Virus record (IMG/VR): IMGVR_UViG_3300017739_002723
Coordinates: 1-25,418 of that record
DNA from: a virus
Strand: one strand, 5' to 3'
Length of the DNA: 25,418 bases
Shown here in pieces: positions 18,096 to 25,215 of the stretch (positions are counted from its first letter, which is position 1; every line of letters begins with the position of its first letter). Both the position numbers and the translations under genes were made by a program. The notes under the pieces are model-generated. The model was not told the DNA's origin. It did not search any database and saw nothing but the letters and a program-made list of their open reading frames with translations.

Positions 18096-19128
18096 GGTAA
18101 ACAACGGTATTTTTGGAGAGATAGATTTTAAATTCTCAAAAAAGGTATTTGTAGCCTCTCCTGACGGTATTTACAATAACTCGTTTTCTACCTTAAATTT
18201 TGAAGAATCTTTTTTAATTGTCGATCACTCAGACGATCCAACAAACCAATCTGTTTTTGATGAGTTTACTTTCTCAAAATTAAATATAGATGCTAATAAA
18301 GTAATTATTGTATCACCGTCTCCTGATCAGCTATTCTACCGAGATTCTGTAAGCAAATTCAAACATATATTTTGTAATGGTCACTTTGCAAAGATTAAAA
18401 ATCGATTAAGTAAGAGGTTTGATTTGGTTAGTCAGAAGAGTATTAAAAAATTATTTTTGTGCTTGAGTAGAGAAGATAAACTACACAGGAGGTTAGTGAA
18501 TTATTGTCTACATAAAAATAAATTATTTGAAAAAGGATTAATTAGTCATCAAAGGACAGAAGGTGGGCATGGATTTAATCTAGCAGATGATTTAAGATTT
18601 TTTTCTCATAGAGTAGACTTTGATCCGACTTTTTATATGCAGTATGGTCTTCGTAAACATTTTATTGATAAGGTAACTGATTCAAGTAAAATCTTAGGTA
18701 AGTCTCTTGCTGCTTATAACTTTGAAGCTTATGCTAATTTAAATAAAGAAATACTTATTGATCTCCCTGTAGAATCTTATGTATCTGATTACATTTTTAT
18801 TACTGAGAAACTTCTTAAACCGCTTGTATTTAAGACTCCATTTTTATTAATAGGCTGTCCTCTGACTCTAAAGTACCTAAGACACTTAGGTTTTGAAACT
18901 TTTGACTGTGTATTTGACGAATCCTATGACGAAGAACTTGTTCTATACGATAGGGTGCAAGGTGTTATAAGCAACTTATCACAACTATCTACTTTATCCT
19001 TGCAAGATGCTACAAAAAAATTTAGAATTACAGAAGATATATGTAACCATAATTATAATCATTTTATGAACTCTGATTGGAGTTTTAACTTACAAGAAAA
19101 AATTGAGAGAGCCATCAATGTATCCTAA
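18070..19128 (+). CDS. Putative glycosyltransferase, TEK-motif family, paralogue D (GTG start)
   Basis: This 352-residue protein uses a GTG at 18070, with AAGAAGAG upstream; no better ATG precedes the conserved part. Landmarks are L-I-V-D-H-S-D-D-P (49-57), I-I-V-S-P-S-P (79-85), L-F-L-C-L-S-R-E-D (128-136), R-R-L-V-N-Y-C-L-H-K (140-149), F-I-T-E-K-L-L-K-P-L (243-252), T-P-F-L-L-I-G (256-262), L-K-Y-L-R-H-L-G-F-E-T-F (267-278) and D-E-S-Y-D (283-287). It lacks the WW pair of A-C in the N-terminal strand and is about 20 residues shorter there. It is most like C in the C-terminal half. Confidence 0.65.
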   Translation: MHSPIFLHEVNNGIFGEIDFKFSKKVFVASPDGIYNNSFSTLNFEESFLIVDHSDDPTNQSVFDEFTFSKLNIDANKVIIVSPSPDQLFYRDSVSKFKHIFCNGHFAKIKNRLSKRFDLVSQKSIKKLFLCLSREDKLHRRLVNYCLHKNKLFEKGLISHQRTEGGHGFNLADDLRFFSHRVDFDPTFYMQYGLRKHFIDKVTDSSKILGKSLAAYNFEAYANLNKEILIDLPVESYVSDYIFITEKLLKPLVFKTPFLLIGCPLTLKYLRHLGFETFDCVFDESYDEELVLYDRVQGVISNLSQLSTLSLQDATKKFRITEDICNHNYNHFMNSDWSFNLQEKIERAINVS

Positions 19129-20221
19129 TTTTAACGGCGAATCGATGAAGTACGATCTGGATAAATATAACTTTCCAAAGTGGGCTTTAGAAAGAATTCA
19201 AAATAAATATCCTCAAGTAACAGACTTAGAAACAATTCACGAAACTGTCGACTTGAAAGATATTGGGGCTTTACAAAACTGGGTTTCTTCTGGTTGTGGA
19301 ACTGTTGAGTTTATGAAAATGTTGGATAACTTTCTTATTGAAAACATTCAACCTAGGCTTGATGTAGATTTTTTAATTCAACGTTTTGGTACTTTAAGGG
19401 TTGTAATTCCTGAACAAGAAAAGGTCGGCAGATTACTAAATTACCATCAAGGTATTTTTGTAGGTAATGGAACAGGTCTTAGAACCATATGGACACCCTT
19501 TACAAAGTGCTGGGGATCAAATACAATGCATATGCTTAACCTTGATATTAGCCGTGAAATTACAAAAAGAAGTATTGAAGAAAAATGGACACAAGAGTTT
19601 TTCAACGGTTTTTCAGAAAATCACTCATACGATATAAATCTTAGTCCGGGTTATTCTTGGCTTTTTAATCAGGAACTTATCCATGGTAACGTTAATAACG
19701 AGACAGGTGTTACTAGAGTTAGTATGGATTTACGAATTATGATTAAAGGCGGTAATTATGGACGCAAATATCCTGGTCAATATTTTAGAACTTTGTTTGA
19801 TTGGGAGGATATAAATACTGAAGTTATAAATACATCAGGTACTTTCATCACTTATGCGGGTTGGAATTCTAACTACACAAAACATTTGCCTCTTGTTTTA
19901 CAGAGAGCCTTTATGGATAGTTATCTTGAAAAGCATAATATTACTATTAACGAATACAGCTTTGAAAATGAGTATCTTGATCACATGCCTAACTTACAAT
20001 ACCTTATTGGTAAAGTTGATAACATTGTTCTATTAAGTATCTATGCTTTACCTGACGATCCTGACGACAGACAAAAAATTTATAAAAGTGCATTAGATAA
20101 CCATTGTTACTTGCATTTTTCTCAAGAAGATATTATACTTACAAATGAGAGTGATATACAAAAAATAGAAACTTACCTTACTTGGGGTGAGAGTTATAAG
20201 GAATGGAGAATTAATGTCTAA
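19118..20221 (+). CDS. 2OG-dioxygenase-fold (phytanoyl-CoA-hydroxylase-like) protein with apparent HxG in place of HxD
   Basis: The ATG at 19118 is chosen over a TTG at 19103, with GAGAGAG upstream; this gives 367 residues. The middle region follows the phytanoyl-CoA/ectoine-hydroxylase layout: N-Y-H-Q-G (108-112), a T-I-W-T-P-F segment (123-128), G-S-N-T-M-H (133-138), P-G-Y-S-W-L-F-N (177-184), H189 in E-L-I-H-G-N-V, and T-R-V-S (199-202) with the likely 2OG-binding Arg. In this fold the first motif is usually H-x-D; here it reads H110-Q-G112, so the carboxylate ligand is missing. That is also seen in 2OG halogenases, where a halide takes its place. It may be an inactive relative, a halogenase-type enzyme, or use another ligand. 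It lies among glycosyltransferase-like genes, so a sugar or nucleotide-sugar substrate is possible. Confidence 0.55.
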   Translation: MYPNFNGESMKYDLDKYNFPKWALERIQNKYPQVTDLETIHETVDLKDIGALQNWVSSGCGTVEFMKMLDNFLIENIQPRLDVDFLIQRFGTLRVVIPEQEKVGRLLNYHQGIFVGNGTGLRTIWTPFTKCWGSNTMHMLNLDISREITKRSIEEKWTQEFFNGFSENHSYDINLSPGYSWLFNQELIHGNVNNETGVTRVSMDLRIMIKGGNYGRKYPGQYFRTLFDWEDINTEVINTSGTFITYAGWNSNYTKHLPLVLQRAFMDSYLEKHNITINEYSFENEYLDHMPNLQYLIGKVDNIVLLSIYALPDDPDDRQKIYKSALDNHCYLHFSQEDIILTNESDIQKIETYLTWGESYKEWRINV

Positions 20222-20555
20222 CGTTTTTTCTAATGCATCCTTCGCCGTTCTTTCGGTGATGAAAAGCCTTGATGCATCTAATACTAAAGTGTACAGAGGA
20301 TCTACTGTTTTCGTTCAAAGAAAGCCCGAGGCAGATTTCGGCAATATTACTGTTATTTCTTACAGTGATGATAGATTTGGTACAGATCACACACTACGAG
20401 TTGAAGACTTTGACCAACAGGCTGCTTTTGAAGCCAATGTTGTACCAAAAATTGCCACTGACATTAAGTCGATGATAAGTGATAGGCCTGTTGTTATTGC
20501 TAATAGTAACATCAGTGCTAACTCTTATACTATGAGTGGAACCGCTGTCTCATAG
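20214..20555 (+). CDS. Unknown protein (113 residues), Ser/Val-rich, possibly structural
   Basis: The ATG at 20214 follows a GGAG at 20205-20208 (a GTG at 20187 is in frame but less well placed) and overlaps the previous gene by 8 nt. The product is soluble and beta-rich (S-V-M-K-S-L near the start, V-Y-R-G-S-T-V-F-V-Q-R, I-T-V-I-S-Y), with an Asn/Ser/Thr-rich end. It has no Cys, no membrane segment and no recognised motif. It lies between two enzyme-like genes of the sugar cluster, so it might be the acceptor protein that is modified; this is only a guess from position. Confidence 0.6.
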   Translation: MSNVFSNASFAVLSVMKSLDASNTKVYRGSTVFVQRKPEADFGNITVISYSDDRFGTDHTLRVEDFDQQAAFEANVVPKIATDIKSMISDRPVVIANSNISANSYTMSGTAVS

Positions 20556-21513
20556 GATCGTAACAAATCAGATTAGTCAATCTGAAATGAACATTATTAC
20601 TCAAAAAACAGTAGACTTTTTGTCTAATAGGCTTTTAGGTAATTACAAACTAATTGATTTTACGTGGTTTAATCTATACGATAAAAGTATAGATTATGTT
20701 GAAGAGGATTATGTGGTAGCAGTAGATGTAGCTGATCCTCCCTACTTTCTTAATGAAAAATTAAAATGGATAGACAGGATTAAAAAACCTGTTATTTTTG
20801 TTGGTCCTCCGACTAATGAGTTTCCTTGTGTTGTTCCTTTTTTGGCTTGGCAACGCTTTAGACCTCAAAATCCCTTATCAAAACTTTCTCGTGATAAATT
20901 CTTTGTCTCTTTTAACAGAAAGCCCCACCCTCATAGACAGTTTTACTTTGATAACCTATCAAAATTTGGTTTAAAAGATAAAGGCTTAATAACTTATCAC
21001 TCTGAGAAACCCATGCACAAAATTCATTCACTCGACTTAGATGATGATATAGTAGAACTACAGAGATTAGCTCAAATCGTTGACGAAAAGCAACTAAATT
21101 CTCTTTTTGAGATTGTATGTGAAACCTCACCTTCTGACAATCATATGTTTCTAACTGAAAAATTCAATAAATGTATTGCTACTGAAACGCCTTTTTTCCT
21201 AGCTGGCAATAGAAACTCATTAAGCATACTAAAAAATTATTATGGATTTTACCCTTTTGGTCCAGACGACTCTTATGACTCGTTACCAACTTACAGAGAA
21301 AGAGTATTGAAAATGTTATCTACCGCAGAATTGTTTTTCTCTTATCCAATGAAATCAGTTTTTGACAACGCAAAGAAAAATGCTTATCATCTCTTTAATG
21401 ATTTCGATTCTATTCACGACAGAATCGTAGACAAAAATATAGAAAAGAGTATGAGATATGTTAAAAACTGCATCACGAATGGCTCTGCTTTCGCAGATAG
21501 TGTACGAAGATGA
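20536..21513 (+). CDS. Putative glycosyltransferase, TEK-motif family, divergent paralogue E
   Basis: The longest frame uses GTG at 20536 (325 residues); an ATG at 20587 would give 308 and keeps all motifs. This is the most divergent of the five: V-V-A-V-D-V-A-D-P-P (60-69), V-I-F-V-G-P-P (86-92), K-F-F-V-S-F-N-R-K-P (121-130), L-F-E-I-V-C-E-T (190-197), F-L-T-E-K-F-N-K-C-I (205-214), T-P-F-F-L-A-G (217-223), Y-Y-G-F-Y-P-F (235-241) and D-D-S-Y-D-S-L (244-250). It keeps E-T...TEK...PF-x-x-x-G. It is shorter at the N-terminus and separated from A-D by two unrelated genes, so it may transfer a different sugar or act on a different acceptor. Confidence 0.63.
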   Translation: MEPLSHRIVTNQISQSEMNIITQKTVDFLSNRLLGNYKLIDFTWFNLYDKSIDYVEEDYVVAVDVADPPYFLNEKLKWIDRIKKPVIFVGPPTNEFPCVVPFLAWQRFRPQNPLSKLSRDKFFVSFNRKPHPHRQFYFDNLSKFGLKDKGLITYHSEKPMHKIHSLDLDDDIVELQRLAQIVDEKQLNSLFEIVCETSPSDNHMFLTEKFNKCIATETPFFLAGNRNSLSILKNYYGFYPFGPDDSYDSLPTYRERVLKMLSTAELFFSYPMKSVFDNAKKNAYHLFNDFDSIHDRIVDKNIEKSMRYVKNCITNGSAFADSVRR

Positions 21514-22210
21514 GCACACAATAAATACGAAACTTCTTAAGATGGGTCTGCCAGACTGGGCCTGGTTTGAGCGTGACGGAACTCAGGGTATGATTGTGAA
21601 TAACAATGAAGAAATCATTATATGCTTCAGAGGCACTGAGCCAGATCAAATGTCAGACGTGTTAGCAGACCTCAAGGCTTGGCCAAAACGTAGCCAAGAG
21701 AGAGGCTTCGTGCATTTTGGTTTTGCACAAGCGCTTGATAAGGTATATGATGAAATGAGTACTTATCTTGAAAGGCTATCCCTAGGAGCGCCCGAAGGTA
21801 TCAAAGTCATCTGTACAGGTCATTCATTAGGTGCTGCTCTTGCTACTCTGTTTGCAGCTAGGGAAGACGCTCATGAGTTATATACTTTTGGATCACCAAG
21901 AGTAGGCACGCGATCTTTTTGTAAAGAGATCAAAAAAGATGGAGTTAAGCATTACAGGTTCGTAAATAATAACGATATCGTAACTAGTGTCCCCTTTGCT
22001 CTTATGGGTTTTCGTCATAGCGGTGATTTAGTTTATGTTAATCACTACGGCAATATCCGTAAAATGACTTTCTGGCAGAGATTTAAAGATAAACTTAGAG
22101 GCAGATTTGCTGCATGGAGAAAAAAACAAGCATTCGATGGAGTAAGAGATCACGACATCAATTCTTATTATAAAAAGATAAACAATGTCTGTATACAGAG
22201 CAAGGACTAA
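21458..22210 (+). CDS. Class 3 lipase-like alpha/beta hydrolase
   Basis: This 250-residue protein matches fungal-type class 3 lipases: I-I-I-C-F-R-G-T-E (53-61, oxyanion region), nucleophile elbow V-I-C-T-G-H-S-L-G-A-A (117-127, Ser123), L-Y-T-F-G-S-P-R-V-G (141-150), Y-R-F-V-N-N-N-D-I-V-T-S-V-P (166-179, Asp173) and H232 near V-R-D-H-D. The catalytic triad Ser123-Asp173-His232 is complete. There is no signal peptide, so it acts inside the cell or is carried in the virion. It could hydrolyse membrane lipids during lysis or entry. The ATG at 21458 overlaps paralogue E by 56 nt. A basic insertion (FKDKLRGRFAAWRKKQ) lies before the His. Confidence 0.88.
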   Translation: MLKTASRMALLSQIVYEDEHTINTKLLKMGLPDWAWFERDGTQGMIVNNNEEIIICFRGTEPDQMSDVLADLKAWPKRSQERGFVHFGFAQALDKVYDEMSTYLERLSLGAPEGIKVICTGHSLGAALATLFAAREDAHELYTFGSPRVGTRSFCKEIKKDGVKHYRFVNNNDIVTSVPFALMGFRHSGDLVYVNHYGNIRKMTFWQRFKDKLRGRFAAWRKKQAFDGVRDHDINSYYKKINNVCIQSKD

Positions 22211-22385
22211 TTGTCCGATATGTAATAATGAAGAAGAGGTTTGGTTTCAGAACGGTAAAATTGAACCTCTTGACGTAGTAGAATGTCCTAAATGTGAGCA
22301 TATGTTTGAGCCTAAAGATTTTGTATCAACATTTCTTGAAATGAAAAACAATGCAACTATATCAACCTCCTATGTAAGTCTTTAA
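22185..22385 (+). CDS. Small zinc-ribbon protein
   Basis: This 66-residue protein overlaps the lipase gene by 26 nt. It has C10-x2-C13 and C34-x2-C37, a four-Cys zinc-ribbon pattern (N-C-P-I-C-N ... E-C-P-K-C-E), with a hydrophilic loop between and a Ser/Thr-rich tail. Such ribbons occur in transcription, recombination and ribosomal proteins. No DNA-binding partner domain is visible, so the role is unknown. It ends just before a promoter for the next gene. Confidence 0.72.
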   Translation: MSVYRARTNCPICNNEEEVWFQNGKIEPLDVVECPKCEHMFEPKDFVSTFLEMKNNATISTSYVSL

Positions 22386-22414
22386 TTGCTTCTTTCTTAA
22401 TTTTTAGATATTAT
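22386..22414 (+). promoter_or_regulatory. Sigma70-like promoter for the 22444 gene
   Basis: -35 TTGCTT at 22386-22391, a 17-bp spacer and -10 TATTAT at 22409-22414 (with TATAAC overlapping). The start is expected near 22421, before AAGGAG at about 22432-22437. It shares the TTGCYY -35 of the promoters before 3797 and 9250. Confidence 0.55.
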
Positions 22415-22443
22415 AACTTATCAAATAAATCAAGGAGACAATT

Positions 22444-22719
22444 ATGGCTAAGAAGCGTCAACGTAAACAGCAAGTATCAAAAGGTACTACTCACCAGAAT
22501 CCTAACCGTCTTGGAAATCGTATTCGTAAATCTATGCTAATTGACTATAAAGGGTCAGAAGCAGAACTTTCTAATAAGGTTGCAGCTTGGCGTGCAGGTA
22601 AAAACGTAATCCTCACTGTTTCAAATCCTGATAAGAAAAACACTAAAGAACGCATGATTCGTATTCCTGCAACTGAATACTGGGGTTATCCTCGTCAAAT
22701 GCAAATAAAGATGCGGTGA
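22444..22719 (+). CDS. Small basic protein, unknown function
   Basis: This 91-residue protein has its own promoter and a strong ribosome-binding site (AAGGAG). The N-terminal 30 residues are Lys/Arg/Gln/Asn-rich (MAKKRQRKQQVSKGTTHQNP...), and the rest is a compact mixed domain with V-A-A-W-R-A-G-K-N-V-I-L-T-V and a terminal Y-W-G-Y-P-R-Q motif. The layout suggests a nucleic-acid-binding or ribosome-interacting protein, but I recognise no family. The dedicated promoter suggests high expression. Confidence 0.68.
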   Translation: MAKKRQRKQQVSKGTTHQNPNRLGNRIRKSMLIDYKGSEAELSNKVAAWRAGKNVILTVSNPDKKNTKERMIRIPATEYWGYPRQMQIKMR

Positions 22720-22952
22720 TGACTGAAATAACAAAAGGCATGATGAACGTCCTTACAAAAAGAGTGGACGAAAGTTTAGCACTTGCTATCATATTTTTCA
22801 TAGGTCATATTGTAATAGCTATGACTGTTGTTAGTGTGATAACAGGTGCTAGTATCTGGGAGGCGGGAGCGGTTGCTTTAATTGAGCCTGCTATCAACTC
22901 AGTTTGGTTTTATATTTTACATAAACTTTGGAAGGCATATAATGAAAAATAA
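22719..22952 (+). CDS. Small membrane protein, DUF2061-like
   Basis: The ATG at 22719 overlaps the upstream stop (TGATG) and is preferred to a GTG at 22716; this gives 77 residues. Two membrane segments (about 20-42 and 46-64) are joined by a short loop with G-A-S-I-W-E-A-G-A-V, and the second ends in S-V-W-F-Y-I-L-H-K-L-W-K. The G-x-x-x-E-x-x-x-x-x-x-x-Y-x-x-H-x-x-x-W layout resembles DUF2061 membrane proteins of bacteria and phages. Function is unknown; holin-like or membrane-remodelling activity is possible because of the two spans. Confidence 0.62.
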   Translation: MTEITKGMMNVLTKRVDESLALAIIFFIGHIVIAMTVVSVITGASIWEAGAVALIEPAINSVWFYILHKLWKAYNEK

Positions 22953-23052
22953 ATTTGAAAAACGCTTTGGTGAGGGTACAGCTTTTGACTTAGACTATGG
23001 CAAGTTACTTATCATTGCTCTTTGTGTTTACATCGCTGTGCAGGTTTCCTGA
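22942..23052 (+). CDS. Tiny single-pass membrane protein (36 residues)
   Basis: The ATG at 22942 overlaps the upstream gene by 11 nt, with GGAAGG about 6 nt before it. The product starts MKNKFEKRFGEGTAFDLDYG, and the C-terminal half is a membrane segment, K-L-L-I-I-A-L-C-V-Y-I-A-V. The stop TGA overlaps the Fpg/Nei start (TGATG), indicating coupling. Topology and context support coding; function is unknown. Confidence 0.6.
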   Translation: MKNKFEKRFGEGTAFDLDYGKLLIIALCVYIAVQVS

Positions 23053-23918
23053 TGCCTGAAGGTCCAGAATGTACTCGTACAGCGAGACAAGTTAATCGTG
23101 CTGCTCAAGGCAGAGAATTAGTTAATCTTAACTTTATCTCAGGCAGATATACAAAAAAGCTACCTGATAAGTTTGCGGATTTTTATATTGCATTAGAAGA
23201 AAAACATCTACCTGTAAAAGGTGTATATAATAAAGGTAAGTTTATTTGGTGGGAGTTCGGTGATCTTCTTCCAATCTGTTATATGTATACTACGCTTGGT
23301 ATGACAGGTAATTTTAAACTCCAACCATCAAAACATACTCGCATTGCATTTTATTTTGATGATGATTCGGCGATTTACTATAATGATCAACGTAATTTTG
23401 GTACTATTAAGTTTGTGTTTGATGATAAGGATCATCAAAAGAAACTGGCTTCTATTGGCCCTGATATGCTTAATAATCCTTGTACTCTATCCACATTCAT
23501 TGACATTGCTAACAGAAAGCCCGGATGGACTGTTGTTAAATGGCTTATGGAACAGTCTCAGATATCTGGTGTGGGAAATATCTACAAATCTGAATCACTC
23601 TTTCTCGCAGGTATTGCGCCTCATAGACTTATGGGATCTTTAGACGGTGAAGAACTTGAAAAACTTTATTATGCTGTGTGTAAGGTACTATCAGCATCGT
23701 ATGAGTCTGGAGGAGCAACTATTCGCAACTATTCTGATCTATATAATAATCATGGGAAGTATACTAGGTTTCCATCTAACCCAAATGAAATGATAGACGC
23801 TAGACAATCTCGTGTAATGGTGTATAATCAAAAAGAAGATATTTACGGAAACCCTGTTGAGCGTGTAAAACTTAATGATGGACGTACAACTTTTTGGTCA
23901 CCTGAAGTCCAGTTTTAG
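23052..23918 (+). CDS. Fpg/Nei-family DNA glycosylase with apparent zincless finger
   Basis: The ATG at 23052 must be the start because Fpg/Nei enzymes need the N-terminal M-P-E-G-P-E, where Pro2 is the nucleophile and Glu3 a catalytic acid; both are present. The 288-residue protein has the conserved Lys near K61-G-K63, a helix-two-turn-helix with I-S-G-V-G-N-I-Y-K-S-E (171-181), and a C-terminal finger region ending with G-R-T-T (277-280, Arg278). The usual C-x2-C...C-x2-C zinc ligands are replaced (N-P-V-E-R-V and F-W-S-P-E-V-Q), so it has a zincless finger as in NEIL1, plant FPG and some viral Nei. It excises oxidised bases and nicks the strand. Longer N-terminal extensions upstream are not part of it. 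Confidence 0.9.
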   Translation: MPEGPECTRTARQVNRAAQGRELVNLNFISGRYTKKLPDKFADFYIALEEKHLPVKGVYNKGKFIWWEFGDLLPICYMYTTLGMTGNFKLQPSKHTRIAFYFDDDSAIYYNDQRNFGTIKFVFDDKDHQKKLASIGPDMLNNPCTLSTFIDIANRKPGWTVVKWLMEQSQISGVGNIYKSESLFLAGIAPHRLMGSLDGEELEKLYYAVCKVLSASYESGGATIRNYSDLYNNHGKYTRFPSNPNEMIDARQSRVMVYNQKEDIYGNPVERVKLNDGRTTFWSPEVQF

Positions 23919-23928
23919 GAGTAATATC

Positions 23929-24267
23929 ATGACTAGTAAAAGATATAAGACACGTACATGGAATCAAGCAGGTATTGCTTGTACTGTTAGCGATAGTGCT
24001 ACTATTGCAATTAAAAGTGTTGACGAGACTATTAGTTTTGTTGCCATGCCTGACGACTGGTTTGAAGCAGGAAAAGAAGCTACTGAGATTGCAGGATGGT
24101 GGGGAGCTAAAGCAGATCATAGCAAATACGATAGAGAACTCCATAAAAAACATTTAGACAAACTAATTAAGATTGCTGAGGATTTTGTTAGACATGAAGC
24201 CGGAGATATTGGTGTTGCCATTTTTAAAGAGGAACTTGAAAGGCGGTTGGAAAAATATTGGCAATGA
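23929..24267 (+). CDS. Unknown protein (112 residues)
   Basis: The ATG at 23929 follows TAGGAG at 23916-23921 and is 10 nt after the glycosylase stop. The protein is soluble, with beta-like N-terminal strands (Y-K-T-R-T-W, I-A-C-T-V-S, T-I-S-F-V-A-M), a P-D-D-W-F-E-A segment and a helical, charged C-terminus. No motif is recognised. It lies between a DNA-repair enzyme and an ATP-grasp-like protein, and could belong to either unit. Confidence 0.6.
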   Translation: MTSKRYKTRTWNQAGIACTVSDSATIAIKSVDETISFVAMPDDWFEAGKEATEIAGWWGAKADHSKYDRELHKKHLDKLIKIAEDFVRHEAGDIGVAIFKEELERRLEKYWQ

Positions 24268-24276
24268 GGAGAGCAA

Positions 24277-25215
24277 ATGTCTTGGATGAATTATGATCCG
24301 ACTGAAAAAATGTCTCATCTCTACTCCAGTGTTAGTAATTCTGGTGTGATAATTCCTACTACAGACGAAGTAGCATGGGATCATTTTAGGTCATACAGGT
24401 GGATTTATAATAAACTTGAGATTGCTGAGTCTCAAGGTCTGTCTTGTGGTTTAGTGCCTACGATACCTGATCAATTCCCTGTTGTAGTAAAACCAGTTTT
24501 TAATTTAATGGGTGGTAGCATCAATGCTAAAGTAGCTCACAATCTTGAAGATTATTATAAAATAGTTGACCCAGGCAGCTTCTGGTCGCCTTTTCATTTT
24601 GGTGATCATTACTCAATAGATTTAATCCTCAAAGACGGTCAAATTGTAGAGATGTTTTCTTTCCACGGTGAAAAGTTACAGTTTGGGGCATTTGATTACT
24701 GGGAGCTTATTCAAGATGATGACGACTTATTAGAGCTTTTAGAACCTTGGATCGACGAGTTTATGTATCCATATACAGGTTGTTTGAACGTTGAAGTCAT
24801 AGGAGATTATATAATTGAAGCACAACTTAGGATGGGCGACATTGACCGCCTTGGTGATATCCAGCTCATGTCTGCTATTCACAAGCTGTACAACACTGGA
24901 GAGTGGGAGTATAGAAGGAACGGTGACACTCCTGAAACTTTCTTTTTAGCAGCATTATTTGGTCAAAAAGGAAAAGAGTTTGATATTGACATTGCTCTCT
25001 TCAACTACATCGTTGACGGTGAGCTAGTGTACTATCAATTCGACGACGTAGATGAGTATCACGCTAACCCTATGTACGGCAATAGGGTAGCACTTTTCTG
25101 TGACGATTCTTGGGAAAATGTAGAATGGGCAAGGAACATTGCAATTGCTATGACTAAACCAGATATTGATGGAAGATACGTTCAACCTTTGAAAGGGTTT
25201 GTCGAGTTGACATGA
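24277..25215 (+). CDS. ATP-grasp-like protein, unknown substrate
   Basis: This 312-residue protein has GAGGAGAG before its ATG. It has features of the ATP-grasp fold: a Y-N-K-L-E-I-A helix with Lys46, C-G-L-V-P (57-61), F-P-V-V-V-K-P (67-73, Lys72 as ATP ligand), a Gly-rich L-M-G-G-S (77-81), and N-V-E-V-I-G-D-Y-I-I-E-A-Q-L-R (171-185) with Glu173, Glu181 and Arg185 in the place of the metal-binding E-x-N/R site. The family ligates an acid to an amine, alcohol or thiol through an acyl-phosphate. The substrate cannot be seen. It overlaps the nucleotide-sugar dehydrogenase start by 4 nt (ATGA), so the two are probably co-translated and may work on the same product, for example amidating a uronic acid (inference). 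Confidence 0.6.
   Translation: MSWMNYDPTEKMSHLYSSVSNSGVIIPTTDEVAWDHFRSYRWIYNKLEIAESQGLSCGLVPTIPDQFPVVVKPVFNLMGGSINAKVAHNLEDYYKIVDPGSFWSPFHFGDHYSIDLILKDGQIVEMFSFHGEKLQFGAFDYWELIQDDDDLLELLEPWIDEFMYPYTGCLNVEVIGDYIIEAQLRMGDIDRLGDIQLMSAIHKLYNTGEWEYRRNGDTPETFFLAALFGQKGKEFDIDIALFNYIVDGELVYYQFDDVDEYHANPMYGNRVALFCDDSWENVEWARNIAIAMTKPDIDGRYVQPLKGFVELT

Noticed and set aside
23022-23051. Ten-residue N-terminal extension of the Fpg/Nei protein
   Set aside because: The catalytic Pro must follow the initiator Met, so only the ATG at 23052 yields an active enzyme.
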